DNA of 64,000 bases, taken from NCBI GenBank assembly GCA_963751595.1, contig CAVVVC010000005.1, positions 1 through 64,000 of the forward strand. Reading direction: 5' to 3'. Positions within the stretch are counted from its first letter, which is position 1. Every line of letters starts with the position of its first letter. The notes below the pieces were generated by a model. The model was not told where the DNA came from. It searched no databases and saw only the letters and a list, made by a program, of their open reading frames with translations. Shown here in pieces: positions 43,640-52,668 of this stretch. The DNA comes from JAHEGP01 sp963751595. Its GTDB lineage: Bacteria > Pseudomonadota > Gammaproteobacteria > Pseudomonadales > JAHEGP01. The translations under genes were made by a program, and so were the position numbers.

Positions 43640-44623
43640 GTGTTTGCTATCGGTCCCTATAGAATTCCCAATCCCGTAATTCTGGCTCCCATGGCCGGGG
43701 TCACAGATCTGCCCTTCCGTAAAATCTGCCGCCGTATGGGCGCCGGACTGGCGGTATCAGAAATGGTTATCAGTAACCCTGACCAGCGCAACAGCCGCAA
43801 AACCCGCCAGCGCATCGACCACACCGGCGAAAACGTCCCCCGGGTCGTGCAGATCGTCGGCGCAGACCCGCTAACCATGGCGGCGGCGGCGCGCTTCAAC
43901 GTCGAACGGGGTGCCGATATTATCGACATCAACATGGGGTGCCCGGCCAAGAAAGTGCTCAACCGTGCCGCCGGCTCGGCGTTGCTCAGGGATGAGCCTC
44001 TGGTTACGGCCATCCTGCGCGCTGTGCTGGCTGCGGTCGAGGTGCCGGTGACGCTTAAAATTCGTACCGGGTGGGACCCGCAGCAGATCAACGCTACCGC
44101 TATCGGCACCATTGCCCAGGACTGCGGCATCAGCGCCCTGACCATCCACGGCCGCACCCGCCAGTGCCGCTTCGCCGGCAGGGCCGAATACGATACTATC
44201 GCCAGGGTGGTGGATGCGTTGACTATCCCGGTGATCGCCAATGGCGATATCGAATCCCCCAAGCAAGCACGCAGGGTTCTAGCCTATACCGGCGCAGCCG
44301 GCGTGATGATCGGGCGAGCTGCCCAGGGTAATCCCTGGATTTTTGCCCGCACCGCCCACTTGCTGCAACACGGCGAGGCGCTGGCCCCACCGGACGTCGC
44401 TGAAGTCGTCATGATGATGAGCCAACACCTTAAGGCCCTGCACCAATTCTATGGCCCCGAGCAAGGATTGCGGATTGCGCGCAAGCACATGGGCTGGTAT
44501 TCGCGGTGGCTCGATACGCCAGGGTGGCGTCGGGACTTCAATACACTCGACAGCGCCACCGCCCAGCTGGACGCCATTGCGCTGTTGGCTGAAGCAATGC
44601 TTCAGAAGGATATTGCAGCATGA
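43640..44623 (+). CDS. dusB: tRNA-dihydrouridine synthase B
   Basis: DusB reduces uridine in tRNA to dihydrouridine, using FMN and NADPH. The protein has APMAGVTDLPFR near the N-terminus and DINMGCPAKKVLNRAAGSALL, with the catalytic Cys, near residue 100. GRTRQCRFAGRAEYDTI and the FMN phosphate-binding AGVMIGRAAQGNPWIF come later. The length of 327 residues is normal. Its stop overlaps the fis start (ATGA), the classic dusB-fis operon. The IS and MITE-like element lie upstream of this operon. Confidence 0.97.
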   Translation: MFAIGPYRIPNPVILAPMAGVTDLPFRKICRRMGAGLAVSEMVISNPDQRNSRKTRQRIDHTGENVPRVVQIVGADPLTMAAAARFNVERGADIIDINMGCPAKKVLNRAAGSALLRDEPLVTAILRAVLAAVEVPVTLKIRTGWDPQQINATAIGTIAQDCGISALTIHGRTRQCRFAGRAEYDTIARVVDALTIPVIANGDIESPKQARRVLAYTGAAGVMIGRAAQGNPWIFARTAHLLQHGEALAPPDVAEVVMMMSQHLKALHQFYGPEQGLRIARKHMGWYSRWLDTPGWRRDFNTLDSATAQLDAIALLAEAMLQKDIAA

Positions 44624-44937
44624 AAAACGATGAAGACAGTAGCGCTGATCTACCCGGCGGAAGTGCCGAGAGCGGGCAGGAGGCTTTCGGCCAGTCGATG
44701 GTGGGAGAAAACCAGACGCTCCGTGACAGTATCGAAGCCGCCCTGGACAACTACTTCACCCACCTCGATGGGCAAATGGCCAGTGACCTCTACAACATGG
44801 TACTGGCAGAGGTTGAGCAACCGCTGCTGGAGGCGGTGCTGCGCTATACACGCAATAACCAGACCCGCGCTTCCACCATACTCGGGCTGAACCGGGGAAC
44901 ACTGCGCAAAAAGTTGAAACAGTACGATCTACTCTGA
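44620..44937 (+). CDS. fis: DNA-binding nucleoid protein Fis
   Basis: Fis bends DNA and activates rRNA and other growth-phase genes. The C-terminal helix-turn-helix is recognisable in YTRNNQTRASTILGLNRGTLRKKLKQY. It is preceded by the dimerisation helices, LYNMVLAEVEQPLLEAVL. The N-terminal 35 residues are less conserved and longer than in E. coli Fis (98 residues); here the length is 105. It is translationally coupled to dusB by a 4-base overlap. Confidence 0.96.
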   Translation: MKNDEDSSADLPGGSAESGQEAFGQSMVGENQTLRDSIEAALDNYFTHLDGQMASDLYNMVLAEVEQPLLEAVLRYTRNNQTRASTILGLNRGTLRKKLKQYDLL

Positions 44938-44975
44938 CGATCCATCATTCACCAGCTACGCAGGAAAAGCTCCCT

Positions 44976-46544
44976 ATGTCCAATCCCGTCGTCGTTCGCC
45001 GCGCGCTGATTAGCGTTTCAAACAAAACCGGCATCGTTGATTTTTGCCGCGCCCTGACCGAACTCGGCGTCGAATTGCTGTCCACCGGCGGAACCTTTCG
45101 CCAACTTCAGGAGAACGGTATTCCAGTGCTCGAAGTTTCCGATTACACCGGCTTCGAAGAGATGATGGATGGGCGGGTCAAGACCCTGCATCCCAAGGTA
45201 CACGGCGGCATCCTGGGTCGCCGCGGCACCGACGACGCGGTGATGGCCAGGCATGGCATCAACCCGATCGACATGGTGGTTGTCAACCTCTACCCGTTTG
45301 AGCAGACCGTGGCAGACCCCGATTGCGACCTCGCCACGGCCATCGAAAATATCGATATCGGGGGGCCCACCATGGTTAGGGCCGCGGCCAAAAATCACCA
45401 GGACGTTGCGATCGTGGTCAATGTCGACAGTTATGATGGCATTGTCGAGCAATTGCGGAAGCATTCCTGCCAGCTGGATGCGCAAACGCGCTTCGAACTG
45501 GCCGTGAGGGCATTCGAACACACCGCTGCCTATGATGGGGCGATTGCCAATTACCTGGGGCAGCTCAGCGCCAAAGGCGGTGAAGGCCTGCCGGCGACGA
45601 TCAACCTGCAATTCAGCAAGAAGCAAGCGCTGCGCTACGGCGAAAACCCGCACCAAAATTCCGCGTTTTACGTCGAGTCGAAGGTTCAGGATGCCTGTAT
45701 CGCCAGCGCGATCCAGCTCCAGGGTAAGGCGCTCTCGTATAACAATATTGCCGATACTGACGCCGCGCTGGAGTGCGTCAAACAGTTTGAGCAGCCAGCC
45801 TGTGTTATCGTCAAGCACGCCAACCCCTGCGGTGTCGCGCTGGGAGACAGCATCGAGGAGGCCTACCAGACAGCCTTCGAAACCGATACGGAATCAGCTT
45901 TCGGGGGAATTATTGCCTTCAACCGCGAACTCGACGCGGCCACCGCAAAGGCGATAGTTGCCCGGCAGTTTGTCGAGGTCATTATTGCGCCATCGGTCCA
46001 CCAGGATGCCCTTGCCGTGACGGCAGCGAAACAGAACGTCAGGGTACTCAGCACCGGGAACTGGAAAGCTTCGAACCCCGCACTGGATTACAAACGCGTC
46101 AACGGCGGCTTATTGGTACAGGACAGGGATCTGGGCATGGTGAGTGCCAGCGATTTGCGAGTCGTCACCGAGCGCGCGCCCACCGAGGCCGAAATCCGCG
46201 ACCTGCTGTTTGCCTGGAAAGTCGCCAAAATGGTCAAGTCGAACGCCATCGTCTATGCCAGCTCCCAGCGCACCATCGGCGTAGGAGCCGGCCAGATGAG
46301 CCGGGTCAACTCAGCCAGGATCGCAGCTATCAAAGCGGAGCATGCGGGACTCGAGATCAGGGGTTCGGTCATGGCCTCCGATGCTTTTTTTCCCTTTCGC
46401 GATGGCATCGACAATGCCGCCAACGTTGGCATTCGCGCGGTGATTGAGCCCGGTGGCTCAATGCGTGATGACGAGGTGATTGCCGCCGCCAACGAACACC
46501 AAATGGCGATGGTGTTTACCGGCATGCGCCATTTCAGGCATTGA
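44976..46544 (+). CDS. purH: Bifunctional AICAR transformylase / IMP cyclohydrolase
   Basis: PurH performs the last two steps of IMP synthesis. The N-terminal cyclohydrolase domain (about residues 1-195) has RALISVSNKTGIVDF and GRVKTLHPKVHGG. The C-terminal transformylase domain has the catalytic KHANPCGVALG segment near residue 270 and GAGQMSRVNSA. The length of 522 residues is standard. It follows fis by 38 bases and precedes purD by 56, the usual gammaproteobacterial order. Confidence 0.98.
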   Translation: MSNPVVVRRALISVSNKTGIVDFCRALTELGVELLSTGGTFRQLQENGIPVLEVSDYTGFEEMMDGRVKTLHPKVHGGILGRRGTDDAVMARHGINPIDMVVVNLYPFEQTVADPDCDLATAIENIDIGGPTMVRAAAKNHQDVAIVVNVDSYDGIVEQLRKHSCQLDAQTRFELAVRAFEHTAAYDGAIANYLGQLSAKGGEGLPATINLQFSKKQALRYGENPHQNSAFYVESKVQDACIASAIQLQGKALSYNNIADTDAALECVKQFEQPACVIVKHANPCGVALGDSIEEAYQTAFETDTESAFGGIIAFNRELDAATAKAIVARQFVEVIIAPSVHQDALAVTAAKQNVRVLSTGNWKASNPALDYKRVNGGLLVQDRDLGMVSASDLRVVTERAPTEAEIRDLLFAWKVAKMVKSNAIVYASSQRTIGVGAGQMSRVNSARIAAIKAEHAGLEIRGSVMASDAFFPFRDGIDNAANVGIRAVIEPGGSMRDDEVIAAANEHQMAMVFTGMRHFRH

Positions 46545-46600
46545 CGAGCCGCCACCGCAACGGAACGATTCGAGATCTCACCTGATACGGGACCCAAGGC

Positions 46601-47890
46601 ATGAATGTATTGATAATCGGTAGCGGCGGCAGGGAACATGCACTTGCCTGGAAGGCAGCCCAGTCCAGGGATGTGGCAACGGTTTTTGTTGCTCCGGGCA
46701 ATGCCGGCACAGCCCTCGCCGAAGGCGTTGAAAACGTAGACATCGACGCGATGGACTTCGCCGCGCTGACCGCGTTCGCCAGCCGCAACGACGTCGGCCT
46801 GACGATAGTCGGCCCCGAGGCGCCGCTGGTTGCCGGGGTGGTTGATTATTTCAGGGCTCACGATCTACGCTGTTTTGGCCCCAGCCAGGGTGCTGCGCAG
46901 CTCGAGGGCTCCAAGGCATTCACCAAGGATTTTCTCGCACGCCATGCCATACCCAGCGCGGCTTACCAGACATTTACCGAGATTCCCCCCGCCCTCGCGT
47001 ATATCGATACAGTGGGCGCACCTATTGTCGTCAAAGCCGATGGGCTGGCAGCCGGCAAGGGCGTCATCCTGGCGCAAACCATTGCTGAAGCGAAAGCCGC
47101 GGTCGAGGACATGCTGGCTGGCAATGCCTTTGGTGAAGCCGGCCACCGGGTGGTGATCGAAGAGTTCCTGGTGGGGGAAGAGGCCAGCTTTATCGTAATG
47201 GTGGATGGCGAGCACGTGTTGCCAATGGCCTCGAGCCAGGATCACAAGGCGCGGGATGATGGTGACCGTGGGCCCAACACGGGTGGCATGGGCGCCTACT
47301 CCCCCGCTCCGGTGGTGACAACCGAAATTGCCGAGCGGGTCATGCAGGAAGTCATCCTGCCGACGGTACGGGGGATGGCCGCGGAGGGGAACACCTACAC
47401 CGGTTTTCTCTATGCGGGGCTGATGATCGATGGGGCCGGCAATGCCAAGGTGCTGGAGTACAACTGCCGCTTCGGTGACCCGGAAACGCAACCTATTATG
47501 CTGCGCTTGCAGTCAGATCTCGTGGGCCTGTGCCAGGCGGCCGTCGACGGTGAACTTGACAAGGTAACAGCAGAATGGGACTCACGCGCCGCAGTCGGCG
47601 TGGTGATGGCGGCGGGGGGCTACCCCAATTTCTACCACAAGGGTCAGGTTATCACCGGATTGCCGCCGGGCCCGGAGTCAGATGCTGTCGTTTTCCATGC
47701 CGGAACCCGAATGCAGGGGGACCAGGTACTGACCAATGGTGGGCGGGTGCTGTGCGCTACCGCGCTGGGGGAAACCGTGCACGCAGCCCAACAAAAGGCC
47801 TACCAACTGGTTAAACGAATTCACTGGGACGCTGTCTATTACCGCAATGACATCGGCTACCGGGCGATTGCCCGGGAGCAGCAAGCGTAA
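46601..47890 (+). CDS. purD: Phosphoribosylamine-glycine ligase
   Basis: PurD joins glycine to phosphoribosylamine with ATP in purine synthesis. It is an ATP-grasp enzyme that begins NVLIIGSGGREHALAWK. KADGLAAGKGVILA near residue 147 and QDHKARDDGDRGPNTGGMGAYSP near residue 220 form the nucleotide and substrate sites, and EYNCRFGDPETQ near residue 290 carries metal ligands. The length of 429 residues is normal. It directly follows purH. Confidence 0.98.
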   Translation: MNVLIIGSGGREHALAWKAAQSRDVATVFVAPGNAGTALAEGVENVDIDAMDFAALTAFASRNDVGLTIVGPEAPLVAGVVDYFRAHDLRCFGPSQGAAQLEGSKAFTKDFLARHAIPSAAYQTFTEIPPALAYIDTVGAPIVVKADGLAAGKGVILAQTIAEAKAAVEDMLAGNAFGEAGHRVVIEEFLVGEEASFIVMVDGEHVLPMASSQDHKARDDGDRGPNTGGMGAYSPAPVVTTEIAERVMQEVILPTVRGMAAEGNTYTGFLYAGLMIDGAGNAKVLEYNCRFGDPETQPIMLRLQSDLVGLCQAAVDGELDKVTAEWDSRAAVGVVMAAGGYPNFYHKGQVITGLPPGPESDAVVFHAGTRMQGDQVLTNGGRVLCATALGETVHAAQQKAYQLVKRIHWDAVYYRNDIGYRAIAREQQA

Positions 47891-47947
47891 ATCCGGAAAC
47901 TTCGAGTACGCGTAATCAGTTCACCCTCAGCATCACTGGAGTCAAGC

Positions 47948-48586
47948 ATGGCGGCAGCATCCCTCGGCGACAAGCTGGTTATCAGCCTCGATCGTGCATT
48001 GAAAACACTGTCGCCAGGCAGCGCCCGGGCTCAGCGCAGCAACCCGGCGGAAGTGGATAGGGAAGGTGCCCTCGACGCCAGCCAGAAAAAGCACGCGGCG
48101 GGATTGATGCGCGTCAACCACACGGGTGAAGTGTGCGCCCAGGCTCTTTACCAAGGCCAGGCTCTCACTGCGCGCCGGCCAGACATAAAGGAAAGCATGG
48201 CAAAGGCCGCCGACGAGGAAATCGACCACCTGGCGTGGTGCGAAGACCGATTGCGCGAACTCCAGAGCCGCCCCAGCGCACTCAACCCGGCCTTCTATGC
48301 CCTATCATTTGGGATAGGCGCGTTGGCGGGGATTGCCGGAGACAAGTGGAGCCTGGGTTTTGTCGCCGCGACCGAACAACAGGTCTGCAAACATCTGCTG
48401 TCGCACCTCGATCAATTGCCCGAAGACGATTCGAAAAGCCGCTCGATTCTTCAGCAAATGCTGCGGGACGAGGAGGCGCATGCTACCCAGGCGATCGAGG
48501 CGGGCGGGGCCCAGTTCAATGAGCAGGCCAAACGCGCCATGACCCTGCTGTCGCGGGTCATGACAGAGACGACCTATCGCCTTTAA
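47948..48586 (+). CDS. coq7: Demethoxyubiquinone hydroxylase Coq7
   Basis: Coq7 is the diiron monooxygenase that hydroxylates the penultimate intermediate of ubiquinone. Iron ligands are seen in RVNHTGEVCAQALY (Glu), DEEIDHLAWCEDRL (Glu-x-x-His) and DEEAHATQAIE (Glu-x-x-His). The length of 212 residues fits. It ends tail-to-tail with the OsmC gene, overlapping by 4 bases (48583-48586). Confidence 0.95.
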   Translation: MAAASLGDKLVISLDRALKTLSPGSARAQRSNPAEVDREGALDASQKKHAAGLMRVNHTGEVCAQALYQGQALTARRPDIKESMAKAADEEIDHLAWCEDRLRELQSRPSALNPAFYALSFGIGALAGIAGDKWSLGFVAATEQQVCKHLLSHLDQLPEDDSKSRSILQQMLRDEEAHATQAIEAGGAQFNEQAKRAMTLLSRVMTETTYRL

Positions 48587-49014
48587 AGCGCTTGCTCAGG
48601 AGCCAGCACCTCGTAACTATGGCTCACCTGGGCCCCGGCGCGTGCCATCATGATGGACGCGGAACAGTATTTTTCGGCAGACAACTCAACCGCCCGCTTG
48701 ACCTGGGCTTCCTTGAGCCGATCCCCCACCACCTTGAAATGAATATGGATGCTGGTGAAGACGGCGGGTGCTTCGGGCGCTCGCTCGGCGCTGAGCTCTG
48801 CAGTGCAGTGTTGCACGTTCTGCCGCGACTTGCGCAGGATGCTCATCACATCGAAAGACGCGCAACCTCCCATCCCGACTAACAGCGTCTCCATGGGGCG
48901 AATCCCCGCGTTGCGACCGCCGTGCTCCGGCGCCCCGTCCATGACTACCGTGTGGCCACTACCGGACTCACCCAGAAACATGGCACCGTCGACCCACTTT
49001 ACCGTTGCTTTCAT
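48583..49014 (-). CDS. OsmC family peroxidase-like protein
   Basis: OsmC/Ohr proteins reduce peroxides through two cysteines. Here a Cys lies in LVGMGGCASFDVMSIL near residue 52 and another in AEKYCSASIMM near residue 122, the pair expected for the OsmC group. A conserved N-terminal GHTVVMDG segment is also present. The length of 143 residues is usual. It is divergent from crp and convergent with coq7. OsmC-like and coq7 genes flank crp in pseudomonads as well. Confidence 0.9.
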   Translation of the reverse strand: MKATVKWVDGAMFLGESGSGHTVVMDGAPEHGGRNAGIRPMETLLVGMGGCASFDVMSILRKSRQNVQHCTAELSAERAPEAPAVFTSIHIHFKVVGDRLKEAQVKRAVELSAEKYCSASIMMARAGAQVSHSYEVLAPEQAL

Positions 49015-49209
49015 GAGTGAACTCCCCTGGAATGTTCAATTCACATTTGGTACCGCCATCGCACACAAGGTCCGCTGACACGCGACCTCCCGTTTCGCGG
49101 CGGCCATTATACCCAATCACCCGGCGACGGCCAGCACGGCCCGTCAAGCTAAAACAGAACTCACGTCACAATAAGGCTCGCAAAAGCCCCAGGGGAATTG
49201 GCAGATCTG

Positions 49210-49230
49210 CCCAGTACGTACCATACTGGG
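49210..49230. promoter_or_regulatory. Inverted repeat upstream of crp
   Basis: CCCAGTA and TACTGGG (7-base arms, 7-base loop) lie 40 bases before the crp start. This could be an operator or a leader hairpin; no CRP-type TGTGA half sites are seen. Confidence 0.35.
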
Positions 49231-49270
49231 AAATACCCAACGAGACGCGAATAACAAACGGAGTGAGAGT

Positions 49271-49906
49271 TTGGTTACCTTACAACTGACACCCAAGATT
49301 GAGCACCTGGACGAATTCCTGGGCTATTGTCATCGGCGCAAGTATCCCGCGAAGAGCACCATCATCTACGCCGGCGATAACTGCGAGTCGCTTTACTACA
49401 TCATCAAGGGATCGGTGACGGTTGCCATCGAGGATGACGACGGCAAGGAAATGATCGTTGCCTACCTCAACGACGGCGACTTCTTCGGTGAGATGGGCCT
49501 TTTCGACAACGAGGATTCCCGCAGCGCCTGGGTACGCGCCAAGGGGAGCTGCGAAGTTGCCGAGATCAGCTATTCGCGTTTTGCCGAGATCTCGCAACGC
49601 TTTCCGCAGATCCACATGACCCTGGGCCGGCAAATGGCCGCGCGTTTGCGTAAGACGACCCGAAAAGTGGGAGACCTGGCTTTTCTCGATGTGACCGGAC
49701 GCGTTGCCCGCACTCTGCTCGACCTGAGCAAGGAACCCGACGCAATGACCCACCCCGATGGTATGCAAATCAAGATAACCCGTCAGGAAATAGGCCGTAT
49801 CGTTGGCTGTTCACGGGAGATGGTCGGCCGGGTACTGAAGAACCTTGAAGAGCGGGCACTGGTTTCTGTGAAGGGAAAAACCATGGTGGTCTACGGCACT
49901 CGCTAA
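49271..49906 (+). CDS. crp: cAMP-activated regulator CRP/Vfr
   Basis: This is a CRP-type global regulator. The cAMP-binding domain has GDFFGEMGLF and SRSAWVRAK, the ligand phosphate and ribose contacts. The C-terminal helix-turn-helix is in RQEIGRIVGCSREMVGRVL. KTTRKVGDLAFLDVTGRVARTLL matches the linker helix of Pseudomonas Vfr closely. The start codon is TTG, at the position of the Vfr N-terminus (TPKIEHLDEFL). At 211 residues the protein is complete. It is divergent from OsmC and convergent with trpC, as in pseudomonads. Confidence 0.95.
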   Translation: MVTLQLTPKIEHLDEFLGYCHRRKYPAKSTIIYAGDNCESLYYIIKGSVTVAIEDDDGKEMIVAYLNDGDFFGEMGLFDNEDSRSAWVRAKGSCEVAEISYSRFAEISQRFPQIHMTLGRQMAARLRKTTRKVGDLAFLDVTGRVARTLLDLSKEPDAMTHPDGMQIKITRQEIGRIVGCSREMVGRVLKNLEERALVSVKGKTMVVYGTR

Positions 49907-49939
49907 AACCACCAGTATCGCCCTCCCCGCCTCCGCACT

Positions 49940-50740
49940 CTAAAAAAACAAATTACGCAATTCCAGCCCCGGTTCCGGGGCTCGCATAAAGGCCTCACCC
50001 ACCAGGAACGCATTGACCCCGGCAGCACGCATTTTTTCTACATCCTGCCGGGTATGGATACCACTCTCCGTGACCAGCAGGCTGTTATCGGGTACCCGGG
50101 GCAGCAATCCGATTGTGGTATCCAGAGAGGTGTTAAAGCTGTGCAGGTCACGATTGTTTATCCCTAGCAGCGACGTTTCCAGTGCCAGCGCCAGTTCCAG
50201 TTCGGCGCCGGTATGCACCTCCACCAGTACATCCATTCCCAGCTCGTGGGCCAACTGCTCCAGCTCCGATAGCTTCTCCGGCCTTTCCGCCAGGGCTGCC
50301 ACAATCAGCAGCACACAATCCGCGCCCAGGGCTCGGGCCTCGTATACCTGGTAGGCATCGACCATGAAGTCCTTGCGCAGAACCGGCAGCGCGCTGACAC
50401 CGCGCGCCTGGCCCAGAAAGCTGTCCGAACCTTGAAAGAAGTCGATGTCCGTTAGCACCGAAAGGCACGTTGCACCCCCGGCCTCGTAACTCCGGGCGAT
50501 AGCGGCGGGATCAAAGTCAGGCCGGATAATGCCCTTGCTGGGTGAAGCCTTTTTTATTTCCGCAATAATCGCTGGGTCGCCAGACTGGACAACACGCCGC
50601 AGCGCCGCTTCGAAACCCCTGCAATCCGCCTGCTGCGCGGCGCGGGTCCGTAGGTCCGCAACGGACACGCGAGCCCGACGCTCAGCAACTTCCTCGAACT
50701 TGCGTTCAATGATCTTTTTCAGAATGGTAGGAGTACTCAT
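49940..50740 (-). CDS. trpC: Indole-3-glycerol phosphate synthase
   Basis: TrpC closes the indole ring in tryptophan synthesis. The TIM-barrel protein has the catalytic EIKKASPSKGIIRPDFDP segment near residue 55, with Glu and Lys. VLRKDFMVDAYQVYEARALGAD holds the second catalytic Lys, and LLGINNRDLHSF is also present. I chose the ATG at 50740 (MSTPTILKKIIE), giving 266 residues. It lies 1 base after the trpD stop codon, so the genes are coupled. Confidence 0.97.
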   Translation of the reverse strand: MSTPTILKKIIERKFEEVAERRARVSVADLRTRAAQQADCRGFEAALRRVVQSGDPAIIAEIKKASPSKGIIRPDFDPAAIARSYEAGGATCLSVLTDIDFFQGSDSFLGQARGVSALPVLRKDFMVDAYQVYEARALGADCVLLIVAALAERPEKLSELEQLAHELGMDVLVEVHTGAELELALALETSLLGINNRDLHSFNTSLDTTIGLLPRVPDNSLLVTESGIHTRQDVEKMRAAGVNAFLVGEAFMRAPEPGLELRNLFF

Positions 50741-50741
50741 A

Positions 50742-51788
50742 TCAGCCGTCACCATTGGCTGCAGCGAGCAGCTCAGTGAAAGCCGCAAATTCCTGCAACT
50801 TTTCCCAGGCTTGTCCGGATGCCATAACGTCATCAGCCAGCTGCACGCCCCGGGCTATATCGGGGCTCACCCCGGCCGCGTAGAGCGCCGCGCCGGCATT
50901 CAGCGCCAGCATATTGCGCGCCACTTCCGCCTCGCCACTATAGGCACGTTTGATTAGTGCCAGGCTGTCGGCGGCATTGGCGACCACCAGGCTATCCAAC
51001 GGCCCCCGATTCAGGCCATAGTCTTCCGGTGCAATGCTGTACTCGCTGATTTTGCCGTCTTTCAGCTCTACTACCCGAGTGGGAGCCGCAATGCTGATCT
51101 CGTCGAGACCATCGTTGGAGTGCACCACCAGTACGTGGCGCGCACCCAGTTTATTGAGAACCTCGGCAAAGGGTCGCTGCCATTGCCCGCTGAACACACC
51201 CAGCAACATATTGGGTATCGCCGCCGGATTGGTCAACGGACCCAGAAGGTTGAACACCGTGCGCACGGCGAGTTCCCGGCGCGGCCCGATGGCGTGTTTC
51301 ATCGCCTTATGGTGTTGCACCGCAAACATATAACCGACACCGACCTCAGCGATACAGCGCGCAATCTGCTGCGGATCCAGGTCCAGGTAAACGCCGGCGG
51401 CTTCCAGCAGATCAGTGCTGCCCGAGCTCGAGGTGATCGAGCGATTGCCATGCTTGGCTACCTTTGCTCCGGCCGCCGCCGCGACAAAACTGGCGGCGGT
51501 TGACACGTTGAACAGTCCGGCCGAATCACCGCCGGTGCCAACGATATCGACCAGGTGATCGCCATCCACTTCCACCGCGCTGGACAGCTCGCGCATGACC
51601 TTTGCGGCCGCCGTGATCTCGTCTATGGTTTCGCCCTTCATCCGCAGCGCCACCAGAAACCCACCGATCTGGGCCTCCGTGGCCTGGCCAGTCATAATCT
51701 GGCGCATGACGCTGGTCATGCTGGCGGTGTCGAGATCGCGATGTTCGATCAGTTGGGCTATCGCCTCTTGTATAGTCATCGGTTGCAT
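50742..51788 (-). CDS. trpD: Anthranilate phosphoribosyltransferase
   Basis: TrpD adds phosphoribose to anthranilate. It has VGTGGDSAGLFNVSTAASF, the PRPP-binding loop, near residue 85. KHGNRSITSSSGSTDLLEAAG and the anthranilate-contacting HHKAMKHAIGPRRELAVRT follow. The length of 348 residues is normal. The start may be the first Met or the fourth residue (MTIQEAI). It follows trpG by 11 bases and precedes trpC by 1, so trpG-trpD-trpC is a compact operon. Confidence 0.97.
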   Translation of the reverse strand: MQPMTIQEAIAQLIEHRDLDTASMTSVMRQIMTGQATEAQIGGFLVALRMKGETIDEITAAAKVMRELSSAVEVDGDHLVDIVGTGGDSAGLFNVSTAASFVAAAAGAKVAKHGNRSITSSSGSTDLLEAAGVYLDLDPQQIARCIAEVGVGYMFAVQHHKAMKHAIGPRRELAVRTVFNLLGPLTNPAAIPNMLLGVFSGQWQRPFAEVLNKLGARHVLVVHSNDGLDEISIAAPTRVVELKDGKISEYSIAPEDYGLNRGPLDSLVVANAADSLALIKRAYSGEAEVARNMLALNAGAALYAAGVSPDIARGVQLADDVMASGQAWEKLQEFAAFTELLAAANGDG

Positions 51789-51799
51789 GGGCCTTGTCG

Positions 51800-52378
51800 T
51801 TACAGTTTCAGGAAATTGGCCAGCAAGTCGTGGCCACAGCGGGTAAGGATGGACTCGGGGTGAAATTGCACACCTTCGAGCTTGTAGTCACGGTGGCGCA
51901 ACCCCATGATTTCGTCGATATCACCACCTGGCTTCTCGGTCCAGGCTGTAATCTCAAGGCAGTCGGGCAGTGACTCTCGCTCGACCACCAGGGAATGGTA
52001 GCGAGTCGCTTCAAACGGCTGGGGCAGGCCTGCGAAGACACCGACATCGCGATGATGGATCATCGACGTTTTTCCGTGCATGACCCCGCGGGCACGCACC
52101 ACCCTGCCGCCGAACACCTGGCCAATACTCTGATGCCCGAGACAGATTCCCAGCAGCGGCAGCTCCCCGGCGAAGGCCTCGATTACCGCCATTGAAATTC
52201 CGGCTTCGTTGGGCGTGCAGGGCCCCGGTGAAATGACGATTCGCTCAGGCTGCAGCCGACGTATTTCATCAACGCTGATCTCGTCGTTGCGATGCACCAC
52301 TACCTCGGCACCGAGCTCTCCCAGGTATTGCACCACGTTATAAGTAAACGAGTCATAGTTATCGATCATCAGAAGCAT
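51800..52378 (-). CDS. trpG: Anthranilate synthase glutamine amidotransferase subunit
   Basis: TrpG supplies ammonia to TrpE from glutamine. It is a class I glutamine amidotransferase with C79 in GICLGHQSIGQVFGG and the catalytic His/Glu in GVQFHPESILT. SPGPCTPNEAGIS is also typical. The length of 192 residues is usual. It may also serve PabA's role. Its partner gene trpE lies about 8 kb away on the same strand (60696-62189). Confidence 0.96.
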   Translation of the reverse strand: MLLMIDNYDSFTYNVVQYLGELGAEVVVHRNDEISVDEIRRLQPERIVISPGPCTPNEAGISMAVIEAFAGELPLLGICLGHQSIGQVFGGRVVRARGVMHGKTSMIHHRDVGVFAGLPQPFEATRYHSLVVERESLPDCLEITAWTEKPGGDIDEIMGLRHRDYKLEGVQFHPESILTRCGHDLLANFLKL

Positions 52379-52668
52379 ATATCGAGCAACCCACTGATAG
52401 TTGAATGCCTTAATACTACGAGGAAGCAGTACTCACTTTCATACTGACAAAACGAGCTCCACCCCAGGCGAGGGGCACAATTTTGACCTGATTTGCTGAC
52501 AAACGAAAGCTGAATTCACAATCGGCAGGATAAGCTGCTGGGCCCGCTCTTCGATGGCACCGAAAGGACAACGCCAGACTCCGAGCGGATAACCGACAGT
52601 ACCTTCAACTGCCGTTGGGTACCACCCCCGACGATTATCAGCTGTTGACCATGACCCCGGGGGCGGAG
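52379..52668. other. Intergenic interval between trpG and glcF
   Basis: These 290 bases lie upstream of trpG and should hold the trpGDC promoter, but I recognise no clear one. A 77-residue open frame on the minus strand (52439-52672) overlaps the glcF stop and has no recognisable features; it is not accepted as a gene. Confidence 0.6.

Noticed and set aside
52490..52502. TTTTGACCTG, resembling the IS1111-like repeat
   Set aside because: It is a single 10-base match without a partner repeat or transposase nearby, so chance is likely.
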